Shown here one piece after another: positions 11,780-25,247 of a stretch of 64,000 nt of DNA; positions within the stretch are counted from its first letter, which is position 1, and the number at the start of each line of letters is the position of its first letter. Origin of the DNA: Oasisia sp. SBJ-2009 (Eukaryota > Annelida > Polychaeta > Sabellida > Siboglinidae); contig OZ024861.1 of NCBI GenBank assembly GCA_964017155.1, positions 14,847,389 through 14,911,388 of the forward strand, given 5' to 3'. The notes below the pieces were generated by a model. It was not told the DNA's origin, ran no database searches, and was given only the letters and a program-made list of their open reading frames with translations. Made by a program: the position numbers and the translations under genes.

Positions 11780-14019
11780 ATGTGCACGGTGTCTAACAAA
11801 ATTGAAAACAGCAGGCTCAATGCTTACCTATGTCCACATTCCTTCACCCCACTGGCGTCAAAGACGCAAATCCCACCGCGATGCGGTCGATATTACACTA
11901 AAGAAACTGGCATCTGTCGCCAGCATTCGGCTGCGCGGCAAAGTAATGGCGGCAAACCGGAAGACGCGCCACAACAATACCGTGACGTCACGACATTACG
12001 GCAGACGTGCCATTTTCGTTCCCGGCGACGTCAAATTTCAAAATGGCGACGCCTTTGATCTAAGCAAACTGGGGGGGGGCGCTTTCTTCCACGTTTACTT
12101 CGTTCTTTCAATGTTTTACTTGCGCTAGCTTATTTCGCAATAAGGTACACACATAGGACTACAGTTGTATTATGGTACGACGGCCTGTGCGACATTCGGG
12201 TACTTTTTATGCACGATGCAAGTCAACGTGCGTGGCGTATAACACCGATTAGATTCAACAATGCCAGACGCTCTCCATTGATTTGTAGACCAAATATATC
12301 AGGCCTGCTGCGTCCGCGCGTATTAAAACCACTGCACTACCCTACCCGCGCCTCTTGTAATGAAGTTTCAAACCTAGGAGCAATTGAGGTTGGCTTGCAT
12401 TCTGCGCAAGTGCCTAATTCTTGTCGGAAATGGAACAGAATATTCATATTCGTGTTCTCATTCACAGTACACTGTATATGGTGCATACCACTCTTCGATG
12501 AGTTGTCTCAAAGTCTCAAGCAGCTTTCCACCTATGCCTAGGCAAATAGACGTTTGGACAGTATCTAATTTCACATTCGTACTGCTGAGCTTCAAACTAC
12601 TACACTCAACGACAGAAGTTCCCTTCACTGTGTTGGCAATCTACTCTCTGCGATCTGGAACTCTAAAACGTCTTAACGGCGACGCCACGAGGGCTGTATG
12701 CAGGTTGCGCATAGATGTATCTGAAGCATTATATGCCATTCCATGCGATAAAAGACGTTCGTTCGCATACAGTCTAGATTTACTCTGTAGTGTAATACGC
12801 TTTGTAGGACGTACAATGTGTGTAGCTAGCTCAACATCAATGATTATATGATGCGACCATTGCCTGTTAGTTGCTTTGTGGTTTCGTTTTCATATTGAAC
12901 TGGCGACATGTCTGCTCTTTGGTTTCAGGTCTTCCTATTTGAGACCGACGTGTGAGCGACACAGACCGTCTGAGAATGAGACGCGCGAGTAGTGATGAAC
13001 CCCACGCATGTCTAGTATATCACTTCGTAGTTGTCTGGGTAGTTTGGAACAACCCTTGGTTTCTCGTATGGCTCTTCGCCATCACTGTTATGTCTAGCCG
13101 TTGGCGTTACCTGTTTGTCGGCACAGCGCTCATGACACGGCCAAAGAGCTGGCCTGTTGGCACTGATCACTGTAGCATATGCTATTGTTTCCAAGGCAAT
13201 GTAACAACATATGCATTCGAACTCCGTCACTACCTAGATACAAATCTGCGTGCCGTGATATGTGTGACTGCAATAAATATGGGTCTCAAAACATCGAATG
13301 ATCTCTACACTTGTCTTTGAAGGAAGACATGTCAAATGCGTACCCTTGAGTTACACTATTGCAAAGAAAGAGGCACTTGTGTAGGTTGCCTTGGCATGCT
13401 GATTCCTAAGTATGCTGTTTCCAGTCGAGATGAATGCGTTGTGCTTGGTGTCATGACGGTCAAAGAATCATCTACTCACCTGTATTGAGTGGGTGTATGT
13501 GTACAAGCGATAATGTGTGTGGCATTCGCCGCGCGAATGGAGCTTATGCATATCAGTTTTAATATACTTTCCGCGGTGCGATCCCGGCCTCTTACACAAG
13601 TTTCGTTTCATGTGCATTATTTTGCATCATATTTTGACATTGCGTATCTTGAAATACATCATATAGCGTGAACAATAGCTCGATCAATCGTCTGAGTAAA
13701 ACGTTTCGATTGTGAGAACTGCAACATCAAAACTAATGTCCACTCGCACTAGCTGTGATATATGTATCGATGTCATGCTATCGTTGATTTGATTCTCCCA
13801 GTGATCGGCCTACATTATCATCTATCTCAACATGTTATATAACAAAAATAACTTGATAAAAACAACGCTTCACCCACTGTCGAATGACTGTTCCGCGTCG
13901 CCAATCTTCACATCATCGGGCCTGGTCGGTCAGTAATGCTGCCAGAAGTATTCGGCCACGTGTCGCTGTATCTTCACCGGGCGCAGACACCTGAGAAAAA
14001 ACAATAAAACAGCGTTACA
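11780..14019 (+). repeat. Repeat unit U6
   Basis: 2240 bases, G run of 9 at 12071-12079 without the interrupting A. Intact CRE. The YY1-like site is changed to AAAATGGCG near 12041. It is the first unit of the subtype with GTCGATATTAC near 11887 and CAGGTTGCG near 12702, also seen in U9, U10, U14, U15 and U17. Confidence 0.97.
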
Positions 14020-16266
14020 ATGTGCACGGTGTCTAACAAAATTGAAAACAGCAGGCTCAATGCTTACATATGTCCACATTCCTTCACCCCACTGGCGTCA
14101 AAGACGCAAATCCCACCGCGATGCGGTCGATATTACACTAAAGAAACTGGCATCTGTCGCCAGCATTCGGCTGCGCGGCAAAGTAATGGCGGCAAACCGG
14201 AAGACGCGCCACAACAATACCGTGACGTCACGACATTACGGCAGACGTGCCATTTTCGTTCCCGGCGACGTCAAATTTCAAGATGGCGACGCCTTTGATC
14301 TAAGCAAACTGGGGGGGGGGGGGAGGCGCTTTCTTCCACGTTTACTTCGTTCTTTCAATGTTTTACTTGCGCTAGCTTATTTCGCAATAAGGTACACACA
14401 TAGGACTACAGTTGTATTATGGTACGACGGCCTGTGCGACATTCGGGTACTTTTTATGCACGATGCAAGTCAACGTGCGTGGCGTATAACACCGATTAGA
14501 TTCAACAATGCCAGACTCTCTCCATTGATTTGTATACCAAATATATCAGGCCTGCTGCGTCCGCGCGTATTAAAACCACTGCACTACCCTACCCGCGCCT
14601 CTTGTAATGAAGTTTCAAACCTAGGAGCAATTGAGGTTGGCTTGCATTCTGCGCAAGTGCCTAATTCTTGTCGGAAATGGAACAGAATATTCATATTCGT
14701 GTTCTCATTCACAGTACACTGTATATGGTGCATACCACTCTTCGATGAGTTGTCTCAAAGTCTCAAGCAGCTTTCCACCTATGCCTAGGCAAATAGACGT
14801 TTGGACAGTATCTAATTTCACATTCGCACTGCTGAGCTTCAAACTACTACACTCAACGACAGAAGTTCCCTTCACTGTGTTGGCAATCTACTCTCTGCGA
14901 TCTGGAACTCTAAAACGTCTTAACGGCGACGCCACGAGGGCTGTATGCAGGCTGCGCATAGATGTATCTGAAGCATTATATGCCATTCCATGCGATAAAA
15001 GACGTTCGTTCGCATACAGTCTAGATTTACTCTGTAGTGTAATACGCTTTGTAGGACGTACAATGTGTGTAGCTAGCTCAACATCAATGATTATATGATG
15101 CGACCATTGCCTGTTAGTTGCTTTGTGGTTTCGTTTTCATATTGAACTGGCGACATGTCTGCTCTGTGGTTTCAGGTCTTCCTATTTGAGACCGACGTGT
15201 GAGCGACACAGACCGTCTGAGAATGAGACGCGCGAGTAGTGATGAACCCCACGCATGTCTAGTATATCACTTCGTAGTTGTCTGGGTAGTTTGGAACAAC
15301 CCTTGGTTTCTCGTATGGCTCTTCGCCATCGCTGTTATGTCTAGCCGTTGGCGTTACCTGTTTGTCGGCACAGCGCTCATGACACGGCCAAAGAGCTGGC
15401 CTGTTGGCACTAATCACTGTAGCATATGCTGTTGTTTCCAAGGCAATGTAACAATATATGCATTCGAACTCCGTCACTACCTAGATACAAATCTGCGTGC
15501 CGTGATATGTGTGACTGCAATAAATATGGGTCTCAAAACATCGAATGATCTCTACACTTGTCTTTGAAGGAAGACATGTCAAATGCGTACCCTTGAGTTA
15601 CACTATTGCAAAGAAAGAGGCACTTGTGTAGGTTGCCTTGGCATGCTGATTCCTAAGTATGCTGTTTCCAGTCGAGATGAATGCGTTGTGCTTGGTGTCA
15701 TGACGGTCAAAGAATCATCTACTCACCTGTATTGAGTGGGTGTATGTGTACAAGCGATAATGTGTGTGGCATTCGCCGCGCGAATGGTGCTTATGCATAT
15801 CAGTTTTAATATACTTTCCGCGGTGCGATCCCTGCCTCTTACACAAGTTTCGTTTCATGTGCATTATTTTGCATCATATTTTGACATTGCGTATCTTGAA
15901 ATACATCATATAGCGTGAACAATAGCTCGATCAATCGTCTGAGTAAAACGTTTCGATTGTGAGAACTGCAACATCAAAACTAATGTCCACTCGCACTAGC
16001 TGTGATATATGTATCGATGTCATGCTATCGTTGATTTGATTCTCCCAGTGATCGGCCTACATTATCATCTACCTCAACATGTTATATAACAAAAATAACT
16101 TGATAAAAACAACGCTTCACCCACTGTCGAATGACTGTTCCGCGTCGCCAATCTTCACATCATCGGGCCTGGTCGGTCAGTAATGCTGCCAGAAGTATTC
16201 GGCCACGTGTCGCTGTATCTTCACCGGGCGCAGACACCTGAGAAAAAACAATAAAACAGCGTTACA
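14020..16266 (+). repeat. Repeat unit U7
   Basis: 2247 bases, poly-G of 13 at 14311-14323, intact CRE. This G length puts the cassette frame in phase with the downstream frame, giving one 248-codon plus-strand frame. It has a private GTA-to-GCA change near 14825 and a CTGTGG change near 15165, and the GATATTAC subtype marker. Confidence 0.97.
14042..14788 (+). other. 248-codon frame created by poly-G phase (U7; also U10, U18, U24)
   Basis: In units with 10 or 13 G the frame that crosses the promoter-like cassette stays open through the poly-G and joins the 110-codon frame, giving 247 or 248 codons (U7 14042-14788, U10 20778-21524, U18 38740-39483, U24 52209-52955). Other G lengths give frames of about 102 to 121 codons in most units; U25, which lost one stop, gives 138. 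The start is TTG, with the first ATG 18 bases later. It overlays regulatory motifs, so I regard it as fortuitous, but the dependence on tract length is exact. Confidence 0.12.
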
Positions 16267-18511
16267 ATGTGCACGGTGTCTAACAAAATTGAAAACAGCA
16301 GGCTCAATGCTTACATATGTCCACATTCCTTCACCCCACTGGCGTCAAAGACGCAAATCCCACCGCGATGCGGTCGAGATTACACTAAAGAAACTGGCAT
16401 CTGTCGCCAGCATTCGGCTGCGCGGCAAAGTCATGGCGGCAAACCGGAAGACGCGCCACAACAAAACCGTGACGTCACGACATTACGGCAGACGTGCCAT
16501 TTTCGTTCCCGGCGACGTCAAATTTCAAGATGGCGACGCCTTTGATCTAAGCAAACTGGGGGGGGGGGAGGCGCTTTCTTCCACGTTTACTTCGTTCTTT
16601 CAATGTTTTACTTGCGCTAGCTTATTTCGCAATAAGGTACACACATAGGACACCAGTTGTATTATGGTACGACGGCCTGTGCGACATTCGGGTACTTTTT
16701 ATGCACGATGCAAGTCAATGTGCGTGGCGTATAACACCGATTAGATTCAACAATGCCAGACTCTCTCCATTGATTTGTAGACCAAATATATCAGGCCTGC
16801 TGCGTCCGCGCGTATTAAAACCACTGCACTACCCTACCCGCGCCTCTTGTAATGAAGTTTCAAACCTAGGAGCAATTGAGGTTGGCTTGCATTCTGCGCA
16901 AGTGCCTAATTCTTGTCGGAAATGGAACAGAATATTCATATTCGTGTTCTCATTCACAGTACACTGTATATGGTGCATACCACTCTTCGATGAGTTGTCT
17001 CAAAGTCTCAAGCAGCTTTCCACCTATGCCTAGGCAAATAGACGTTTGGACAGTATCTAATTTCACATTCGTACTGCTGAGCTTCAAACTACTACACTCA
17101 ACGACAGAAGTTCCCTTCACTGTGTTGGCAATCTACTCTCTGCGATCTGGAACTTTAAAACGTCTTAACGGCGACGCCACGAGGGCTGTATGCAGGCTGC
17201 GCATAGATGTATCTGAAGCATTATATGCCATTCCATGCGATAAAAGACGTTCGTTCGCATACAGTCTAGATTTACTCTGTAGTGTAATACGCTTTGTAGG
17301 ACGTACAATGTGTGTAGCTAGCTCAACATCAATGATTATATGATGCGACCATTGCCTGTTAGTTGCTTTGTGGTTTCGTTTTCATATTGAACTGGCGACA
17401 TGTCTGCTCTTTGGTTTCAGGTCTTCCTATTTGAGACCGACGTGTGAGCGACACAGACCGTCTGAGAATGAGACGCGCGAGTAGTGATGAACCCCACGCA
17501 TGTCTAGTATATCACTTCGTAGTTGTCTGGGTAGTTTGGAACAACCCTTGGTTTCTCGTATGGCTCTTCGCCATCGCTGTTATGTCTAGCCGTTGGCGTT
17601 ACCTGTTTGTCGGCACAGCGCTCATGACACGGCCAAAGAGCTGGCCTGTTGGCACTGATCACTGTAGCATATGCTATTGTTTCCAAGGCAATGTAACAAC
17701 ATATGCATTCGAACTCCGTCACTACCTAGATACAAATCTGCGTGCCGTGATATGTGTGACTGCAATAAATATGGGTCTCAAAACATCGAATGATCTCTAC
17801 ACTTGTCTTTGAAGGAAGACATGTCAAATGCGTACCCTTGAGTTACACTATTGCAAAGAAAGAGGCACTTGTGTAGGTTGCCTTGGCATGCTGATTCCTA
17901 AGTATGCTGTTTCCAGTCGAGATGAATGCGTTGTGCTTGGTGTCATGACGGTCAAAGAATCATCTACTCACCTGTATTGAGTGGGTGTATGTGTACAAGC
18001 GATAATGTGTGTGGCATTCGCCGCGCGAATGGTGCTTATGCATATCAGTTTTAATATACTTTCCGCGGTGCGATCCCGGCCTCTTACACAAGTTTCGTTT
18101 CATGTGCATTATTTTGCATCATATTTTGACATTGCGTATCTTGAAATACATCATATAGCGTGAACAATAGCTCGATCAATCGTCTGAGTAAAACGTTTCG
18201 ATTGTGAGAACTGCAACATCAAAACTAATGTCCACTCGCACTAGCTGTGATATATGTATCGATGTCATGCTATCGTTGATTTGATTCTCCCAGTGATCGG
18301 CCTACATTATCATCTATCTCAACATGTTATATAACAAAAATAACTTGATAAAAACAACGCTTCACCCACTGTCGAATGACTGTTCCGCGTCGCCAATCTT
18401 CACATCATCGGGCCTGGTCGGTCAGTAATGCTGCCAGAAGTATTCGGCCACGTGTCGCTGTATCTTCACCGGGCGCAGACACCTGAGAAAAAAAAATAAA
18501 ACAGCGTTACA
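16267..18511 (+). repeat. Repeat unit U8
   Basis: 2245 bases, poly-G of 11 at 16558-16568, intact CRE. It carries the ACACCAGTTG variant at about 16649 that is also in U13 exactly 11220 bases later, with few other differences between the two over that region. Private changes include GTCATGGCGG near 16430 and ACTTTAAAA near 17154. Confidence 0.97.
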
Positions 18512-20755
18512 ATGTGCACGGTGTCTAACAAAATTGAAAACAGCAGGCTCAATGCTTACATATGTCCACATTCCTTCACCCCACTGGCGTCAAAGACGCA
18601 AATCCCACCGCGATGCGGTCGATATTACACTAAAGAAACTGGCATCTGTCGCCAGCATTCGGCTGCGCGGCAAAGTAATGGCGGCAAACCGGAAGACGCG
18701 CCACAACAATACCGTGACGTCACGACATTACGGCAGACGTGCCATTTTCGTTCCCGGCGACGTCAAATTTCAAGATGGCGACGCCTTTGATCTAAGCAAA
18801 CTGGGGGGGGGGGAGGCGCTTTCTTCCACGTTTACTTCGTTCTTTCAATGTTTTACTTGCGCTAGCTTATTTCGCAATAAGGTACACACATAGGACTACA
18901 GTTGTATTATGGTACGACGGCCTGTGCGACATTCGGGTACTTTTTATGCACGATGCAAGTCAACGTGCGTGGCGTATAACACCGATTAGATTCAACAATG
19001 CCAGACTCTCTCCATTGATTTGTAGACCAAATATATCAGGCCTGCTGCGTCCGCGCGTATTAAAACCACTGCACTACCCTACCCGCGCCTCTTGTAATGA
19101 AGTTTCAAACCTAGGAGCAATTGAGGTTGGCTTGCATTCTGCGCAAGTGCCTAATTCTTGTCGGAAATGGAACAGAATATTCATATTCGTGTTCTCATTC
19201 ACAGTACACTGTATATGGTGCATACCACTCTTCGATGAGTTGTCTCAAAGTCTCAAGCAGCTTTCCACCTATGCCTAGGCAAATAGACGTTTGGACAGTA
19301 TCTAATTTCACATTCGTACTGCTGAGCTTCAAACTACTACACTCAACGACAGAAGTTCCCTTCACTGTGTTGGCAATCTACTCTCTGCGATCTGGAACTC
19401 TAAAACGTCTTAACGGCGACGCCACGAGGGCTGTATGCAGGTTGCGCATAGATGTATCTGAAGCATTATATGCCATTCCATGCGATAAAAGACGTTCGTT
19501 CGCATACAGTCTAGATTTACTCTGTAGTGTAATACGCTTTGTAGGACGTACAATGTGTGTAGCTAGCTCAACATCAATGATTATATGATGCGACCATTGC
19601 CTGTTAGTTGCTTTGTGGTTTCGTTTTCATATTGAACTGGCGACATGTCTGCTCTTTGGTTTCAGGTCTTCCTATTTGAGACCGACGTGTGAGCGACACA
19701 GACCGTCTGAGAATGAGACGCGCGAGTAGTGATGAACCCCACGCATGTATAGTATATCACTTCGTAGTTGTCTGGGTAGTTTGGAACAACCCTTGGTTTC
19801 TCGTATGGCTCTTCGCCATCGCTGTTATGTCTAGCCGTTGGCGTTACCTGTTTGTCGGCACAGCGCTCATGACACGGCCAAAGAGCTGGCCTGTTGGCAC
19901 TGATCACTGTAGCATATGCTGTTGTTTCCAAGGCAATGTAACAACATATGCATTCGAACTCCGTCACTACCTAGATACAAATCTGCGTGCCGTGATATGT
20001 GTGACTGCAATAAATATGGGTCTCAAAACATCGAATGATCTCTACACTTGTCTTTGAAGGAAGACATGTCAAATGCGTACCCTTGAGTTACACTATTGCA
20101 AAGAAAGAGGCACTTGTGTAGGTTGCCTTGGCATGCTGATTCCTAAGTATGCTGTTTCCAGTCGAGATGAATGCGTTGTGCTTGGTGTCATGACGGTCAA
20201 AGAATCATCTACTCACCTGTATTGAGTGGGTGTATGTGTACAAGCGATAATGTGTGTGGCATTCGCCGCGCGAATGGTGCTTATGCATATCAGTTTTAAT
20301 ATACTTTCCGCGGTGCGATCCCGGCCTCTTACACAAGTTTCGTTTCATGTGCATTATTTTGCATCATATTTTGACATTGCGTATCTTGAAATACATCATA
20401 TAGCGTGAACAATAGCTCGATCAATCGTCTGAGTAAAACGTTTCGATTGTGAGAACTGCAACATCAAAACTAATGTCCACTCGCACTAGCTGTGATATAT
20501 GTATCGATGTCATGCTATCGTTGATTTGATTCTCCCAGTGATCGGCCTACATTATCATCTATCTCAACATGTTATATAACAAAAATAACTGATAAAAACA
20601 ACGCTTCACCCACTGTCGAATGACTGTTCCGCGTCGCCAATCTTCACATCTTCGGGCCTGGTCGGTCAGTAATGCTGCCAGAAGTATTCGGCCACGTGTC
20701 GCTGTATCTTCACCGGGCGCAGACACCTGAGAAAAAACAATAAAACAGCGTTACA
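18512..20755 (+). repeat. Repeat unit U9
   Basis: 2244 bases, poly-G of 11 at 18803-18813, intact CRE. A single-base deletion near 20590 (AACTGAT for AACTTGAT) accounts for its length. A C-to-A change near 19749 removes the TAG that ends the minus open segment in other units, extending that frame to 101 codons. Confidence 0.97.
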
Positions 20756-23002
20756 ATGTGCACGGTGTCTAACAAAATTGAAAACAGCAGGCTCAATGCT
20801 TACATATGTGCACATTCCTTCACCCCACTGGCGTCAAAGACGCAAATCCCACCGCGATGCGGTCGATATTACACTAAAGAAACTGGCATCTGTCGCCAGC
20901 TTTCGGCTGCGCGGCAAAGTAATGGCGGCAAACCGGAAGACGCGCCACAACAATACCGTGACGTCACGACATTACGGCAGACGTGCCATTTTCGTTCCCG
21001 GCGACGTCAAATTTCAAGATGGCGACGCCTTTGATCTAAGCAAACTGGGGGGGGGGGGGAGGCGCTTTCTTCCACGTTTACTTCGTTCTTTCAATGTTTT
21101 ACTTGCGCTAGCTTATTTCGCAATAAGGTACACACATAGGACTACAGTTGTATTATGGTACGACGGCCTGTGCGACATTCGGGTACTTTTTATGCACGAT
21201 GCAAGTCAACGTGCGTGGCGCATAACACCGATTAGATTCAACAATGCCAGACTCTCTCCATTGATTTGTAGACCAAATATATCAGGCCTGCTGCGTCCGC
21301 GCGTATTAAAACCACTGCACTACCCTACCCGCGCCTCTTGTAATGAAGTTTCAAACCTAGGAGCAATTGAGGTTGGCTTGCATTCTGCGCAAGTGCCTAA
21401 TTCTTGTCGGAAATGGAACAGAATATTCATATTCGTGTTCTCATTCACAGTACACTGTATATGGTGCATACCACTCTTCGATGAGTTGTCTCAAAGTCTC
21501 AAGCAGCTTTCCACCTATGCCTAGGCAAATAGACGTTTGGACAGTATCTAATTTCACATTCGTACTGCTGAGCTTCAAACTACTACACTCAACGACAGAA
21601 GTTCCCTTCACTGTGTTGGCAATCTACTCTCTGCGATCTGGAACTCTAAAACGTCTTAACGGCGACGCCACGAGGGCTGTATGCAGGTTGCGCATAGATG
21701 TATCTGAAGCATTATATGCCATTCCATGCGATAAAAGACGTTCGTTCGCATACAGTCTAGATTTACTCTGTAGTGTAATACGCTTTGTAGGACGTACAAT
21801 GTGTGTAGCTAGCTCAACATCAATGATTATATGATGCGACCATTGCCTGTTAGTTGCTTTGTGGTTTCGTTTTCATATTGAACTGGCGACATGTCTGCTC
21901 TTTGGTTTCAGGTCTTCGTATTTGAGACCGACGTGTGAGCGACACAGACCGTCTGAGAATGAGACGCGCGAGTAGTGATGAACCCCACGCATGTCTAGTA
22001 TATCACTTCGTAGTTGTCTGGGTAGTTTGGAACAACCCTTGGTTTCTCGTATGGCTCTTCGCCATCGCTGTTATGTCTAGCCGTTGGCGTTACCTGTTTG
22101 TCGGCACAGCGCTCATGACACGGCCAAAGAGCTGGCTTGTTGGCACTGATCACTGTAGCATATGCTGTTGTTTCCAAGGCAATGTAACAACATATGCATT
22201 CGAACTCCGTCACTACCTAGATACAAATCTGCGTGCCGAGATATGTGTGACTGCAATAAATATGGGTCTCAAAACATCGAATGATCTCTACACTTGTCTT
22301 TGAAGGAAGACATGTCAAATGCGTACCCTTGAGTTACACTATTGCAAAGAAAGAGGCACTTGTGTAGGTTGCCTTGGCATGCTGATTCCTAAGTATGCTG
22401 TTTCCAGTCGAGATGAATGCGTTGTGATTGGTGTCATGACGGTCAAAGAATCATCTACTCACCTGTATTGAGTGGGTGTATGTGTACAAGCGATAATGTG
22501 TGTGGCATTCGCCGCGCGAATGGTGCTTATGCATATCAGTTTTAATATACTTTCCGCGGTGCGATCCCGGCCTCTTACACAAGTTTCGTTTCATGTGCAT
22601 TATTTTGCATCATATTTTGACATTGCGTATCTTGAAATACATCATATAGCGTGAACAATAGCTCGATCAATCGTCTGAGTAAAACGTTTCGATTGTGAGA
22701 ACTGCAACATCAAAACTAATGTCCACTCGCACTAGCTGTGATATATGTATCGATGTCATGCTATCGTTGATTTGATTCTCCCAGTGATCGGCCTACATTA
22801 TCATCTATCTCAACATGTTATATAACAAAAATAACTTGATAAAAACAACGCTTCACCCACTGTCGAATGACTGTTCCGCGTCGCCAATCTTCACATCATC
22901 GGGCCTGGTCGGTCAGTAATGCTGCCAGAAGTATTCGGCCACGTGTCGCTGTATCTTCACCGGGCGCAGACACCTGAGAAAAAACAATAAAACAGCGTTA
23001 CA
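20756..23002 (+). repeat. Repeat unit U10
   Basis: 2247 bases, poly-G of 13 at 21047-21059, intact CRE. As in U7, the G length gives a 248-codon plus frame. Private changes include GCCAGCTTTCGG near 20898 and GCTGGCTTG near 22133. Confidence 0.97.
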
Positions 23003-25247
23003 ATGTGCACGGTGTCTAACAAAATTGAAAACAGCAGGCTCAATGCTTACATATGTCCACATTCCTTCACCCCACTGGCGTCAAAGAAGCAAATCCCACC
23101 GCGATGCGGTCGAGATTATACAAAAGAAACTGGCATCTGTCGCCAGCATTCGGCTGCGCGGCAAAGTAATGGCGGCAAACCGGAAGACGCGCCACAACAA
23201 TACCGTGAAGTCACGACATTACGGCAGACGTGCCATTTTCGTTCCCGGCGACGTCAAATTTCAAGATGGCGACGCCTTTGATCTAAGCAAACTGGGGGGG
23301 GGGGGGGCGCCTTCTTCCACTTTTACTTCGTTCTTTCAATGTTTTACTTGCGCTAGCTTATTTCGCAATAAGGTACACACATAGGACTACAGTTGTATTA
23401 CGGTACGACGGCCTATGCGACATTCGGGTACTTTTTATGCACGATGCAAGTCAATGTGCGTGGCGTATAACACCGATTAGATTCAACAATGCCAGACTCT
23501 CTCCATTGATTTTTAGACCAAATATATCAGGCCTGCTGCGTCCGCGCGTATTAAAACCACTGCACTACCCTACCCGCGCCTCTTGTAATGAAGTTTCAAA
23601 CCTAGGAGCAATTGAGGTTGGCTTGCATTCTGCGCAAGTGCCTAATTCTTGTCGGAAATGGAACAGAATATTCATATTCGTGTTCTCATTCACAGTACAC
23701 TGTATATGGTGCATACCACTCTTCGATGAGTTGTCTCAAAGTCTCAAGCAGCTTTCCACCTATGCCTAGGCAAATAGACGTTTGGACAGTATCTAATTTC
23801 ACATTCGTACTGCTGAGCTTCAAACTACTACACTCAACGACAGAAGTTCCCTTCACTGTGTTGGCAATCTACTCTCTGCGATCTGGAACTCTAAAACGTC
23901 TTAACGGCGACGCCACGAGGGCTGTATGCAGGCTGCGCATAGATGTATCTGAAGCATTATATGCCATTCCATGCGATAAAAGACGTTCGTTCGCATACAG
24001 TCTAGATTTACTCTGTAGTGTAATACGCTTTGTAGGACGTACAATGTGTGTAGCTAGCTCAACATCAATGATTATATGATGCGACCATTGCCTGTTAGTT
24101 GCTTTGTGGTTTCGTTTTCATATTGAACTGGCGACATGTCTGCTCTTTGGTTTCAGGTCTTCCTATTTGAGACCGACGTGTGAGCGACACAGACCGTCTG
24201 AGAATGAGACGCGCGAGTAGTGATGAACCCCACGCATGTCTAGTATATCACTTCGTAGTTGTCTGGGTAGTTTGGAACAACCCTTGGTTTCTCGTATGGC
24301 TCTTCGCCATAGCTGTTATGTCTAGCCGTTGGCGTTACCTGTTTGTCGGCACAGCGCTCATGACACGGCCAAAGAGCTGGCCTGTTGGCACTGATCACTG
24401 TAGCATATGCTATTGTTTCCAAGGCAATGTAACAACATATGCATTCGAACTCCGTCACTACCTAGATACAAATCTGCGTGCCGTGATATGTGTGACTGCA
24501 ATAAATATGGGTCTCAAAACATCGAATGATCTCTACACTTGTCTTTGAAGGAAGACATGTCAAATGCGTACCCTTGAGTTACACTATTGCAAAGAAAGAG
24601 GCACTTGTGTAGGTTGCCTTGGCATGCTGATTCCTAAGTATGCTGTTTCCAGTCGAGATGAATGCGTTGTGCTTGGTGTCATGACGGTCAAAGAATCATC
24701 TACTCACCTGTATTGAGTGGGTGTATGTGTACAAGCGATAATGTGTGTGGCATTCGCCGCGCGAATGGTGCTTATGCATATCAGTTTTAATATACTTTCC
24801 GCGGTGCGATCCCGGCCTCTTACACAAGTTTCGTTTCATGTGCATTATTTTGCATCATATTTTGACATTGCGTATCTTGAAATACATCATATAGCGTGAA
24901 CAATAGCTCGATCAATCGTCTGAGTAAAACGTTTCGATTGTGAGAACTGCAACATCAAAACTAATGTCCACTCGCACTAGCTGTGATATATGTATCGATG
25001 TCATGCTATCGTTGATTTGATTCTCCCAGTGATCGGCCTACATTATCATCTATCTCAACATGTTATATAACAAAAATAACTTGATAAAAACAACGCTTCA
25101 CCCACTGTCGAATGACTGTTCCGCGTCGCCAATCTTCACATCATCGGGCCTGGTCGGTCAGTAATGCTGCCAGAAGTATTCGGCCACGTGTCGCTGTATC
25201 TTCACCGGGCGCAGACACCTGAGAAAAAACAATAAAACAGCGTTACA
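23003..25247 (+). repeat. Repeat unit U11 (CRE-less subtype)
   Basis: 2245 bases, G run of 14 at 23294-23307 continuing into CGCC. CRE mutated to TGAAGTCA. It shares GAGATTATAC near 23112 with U12, so U11 and U12 are adjacent sister copies. CATAGCTG near 24309 recurs in U16. Confidence 0.97.
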
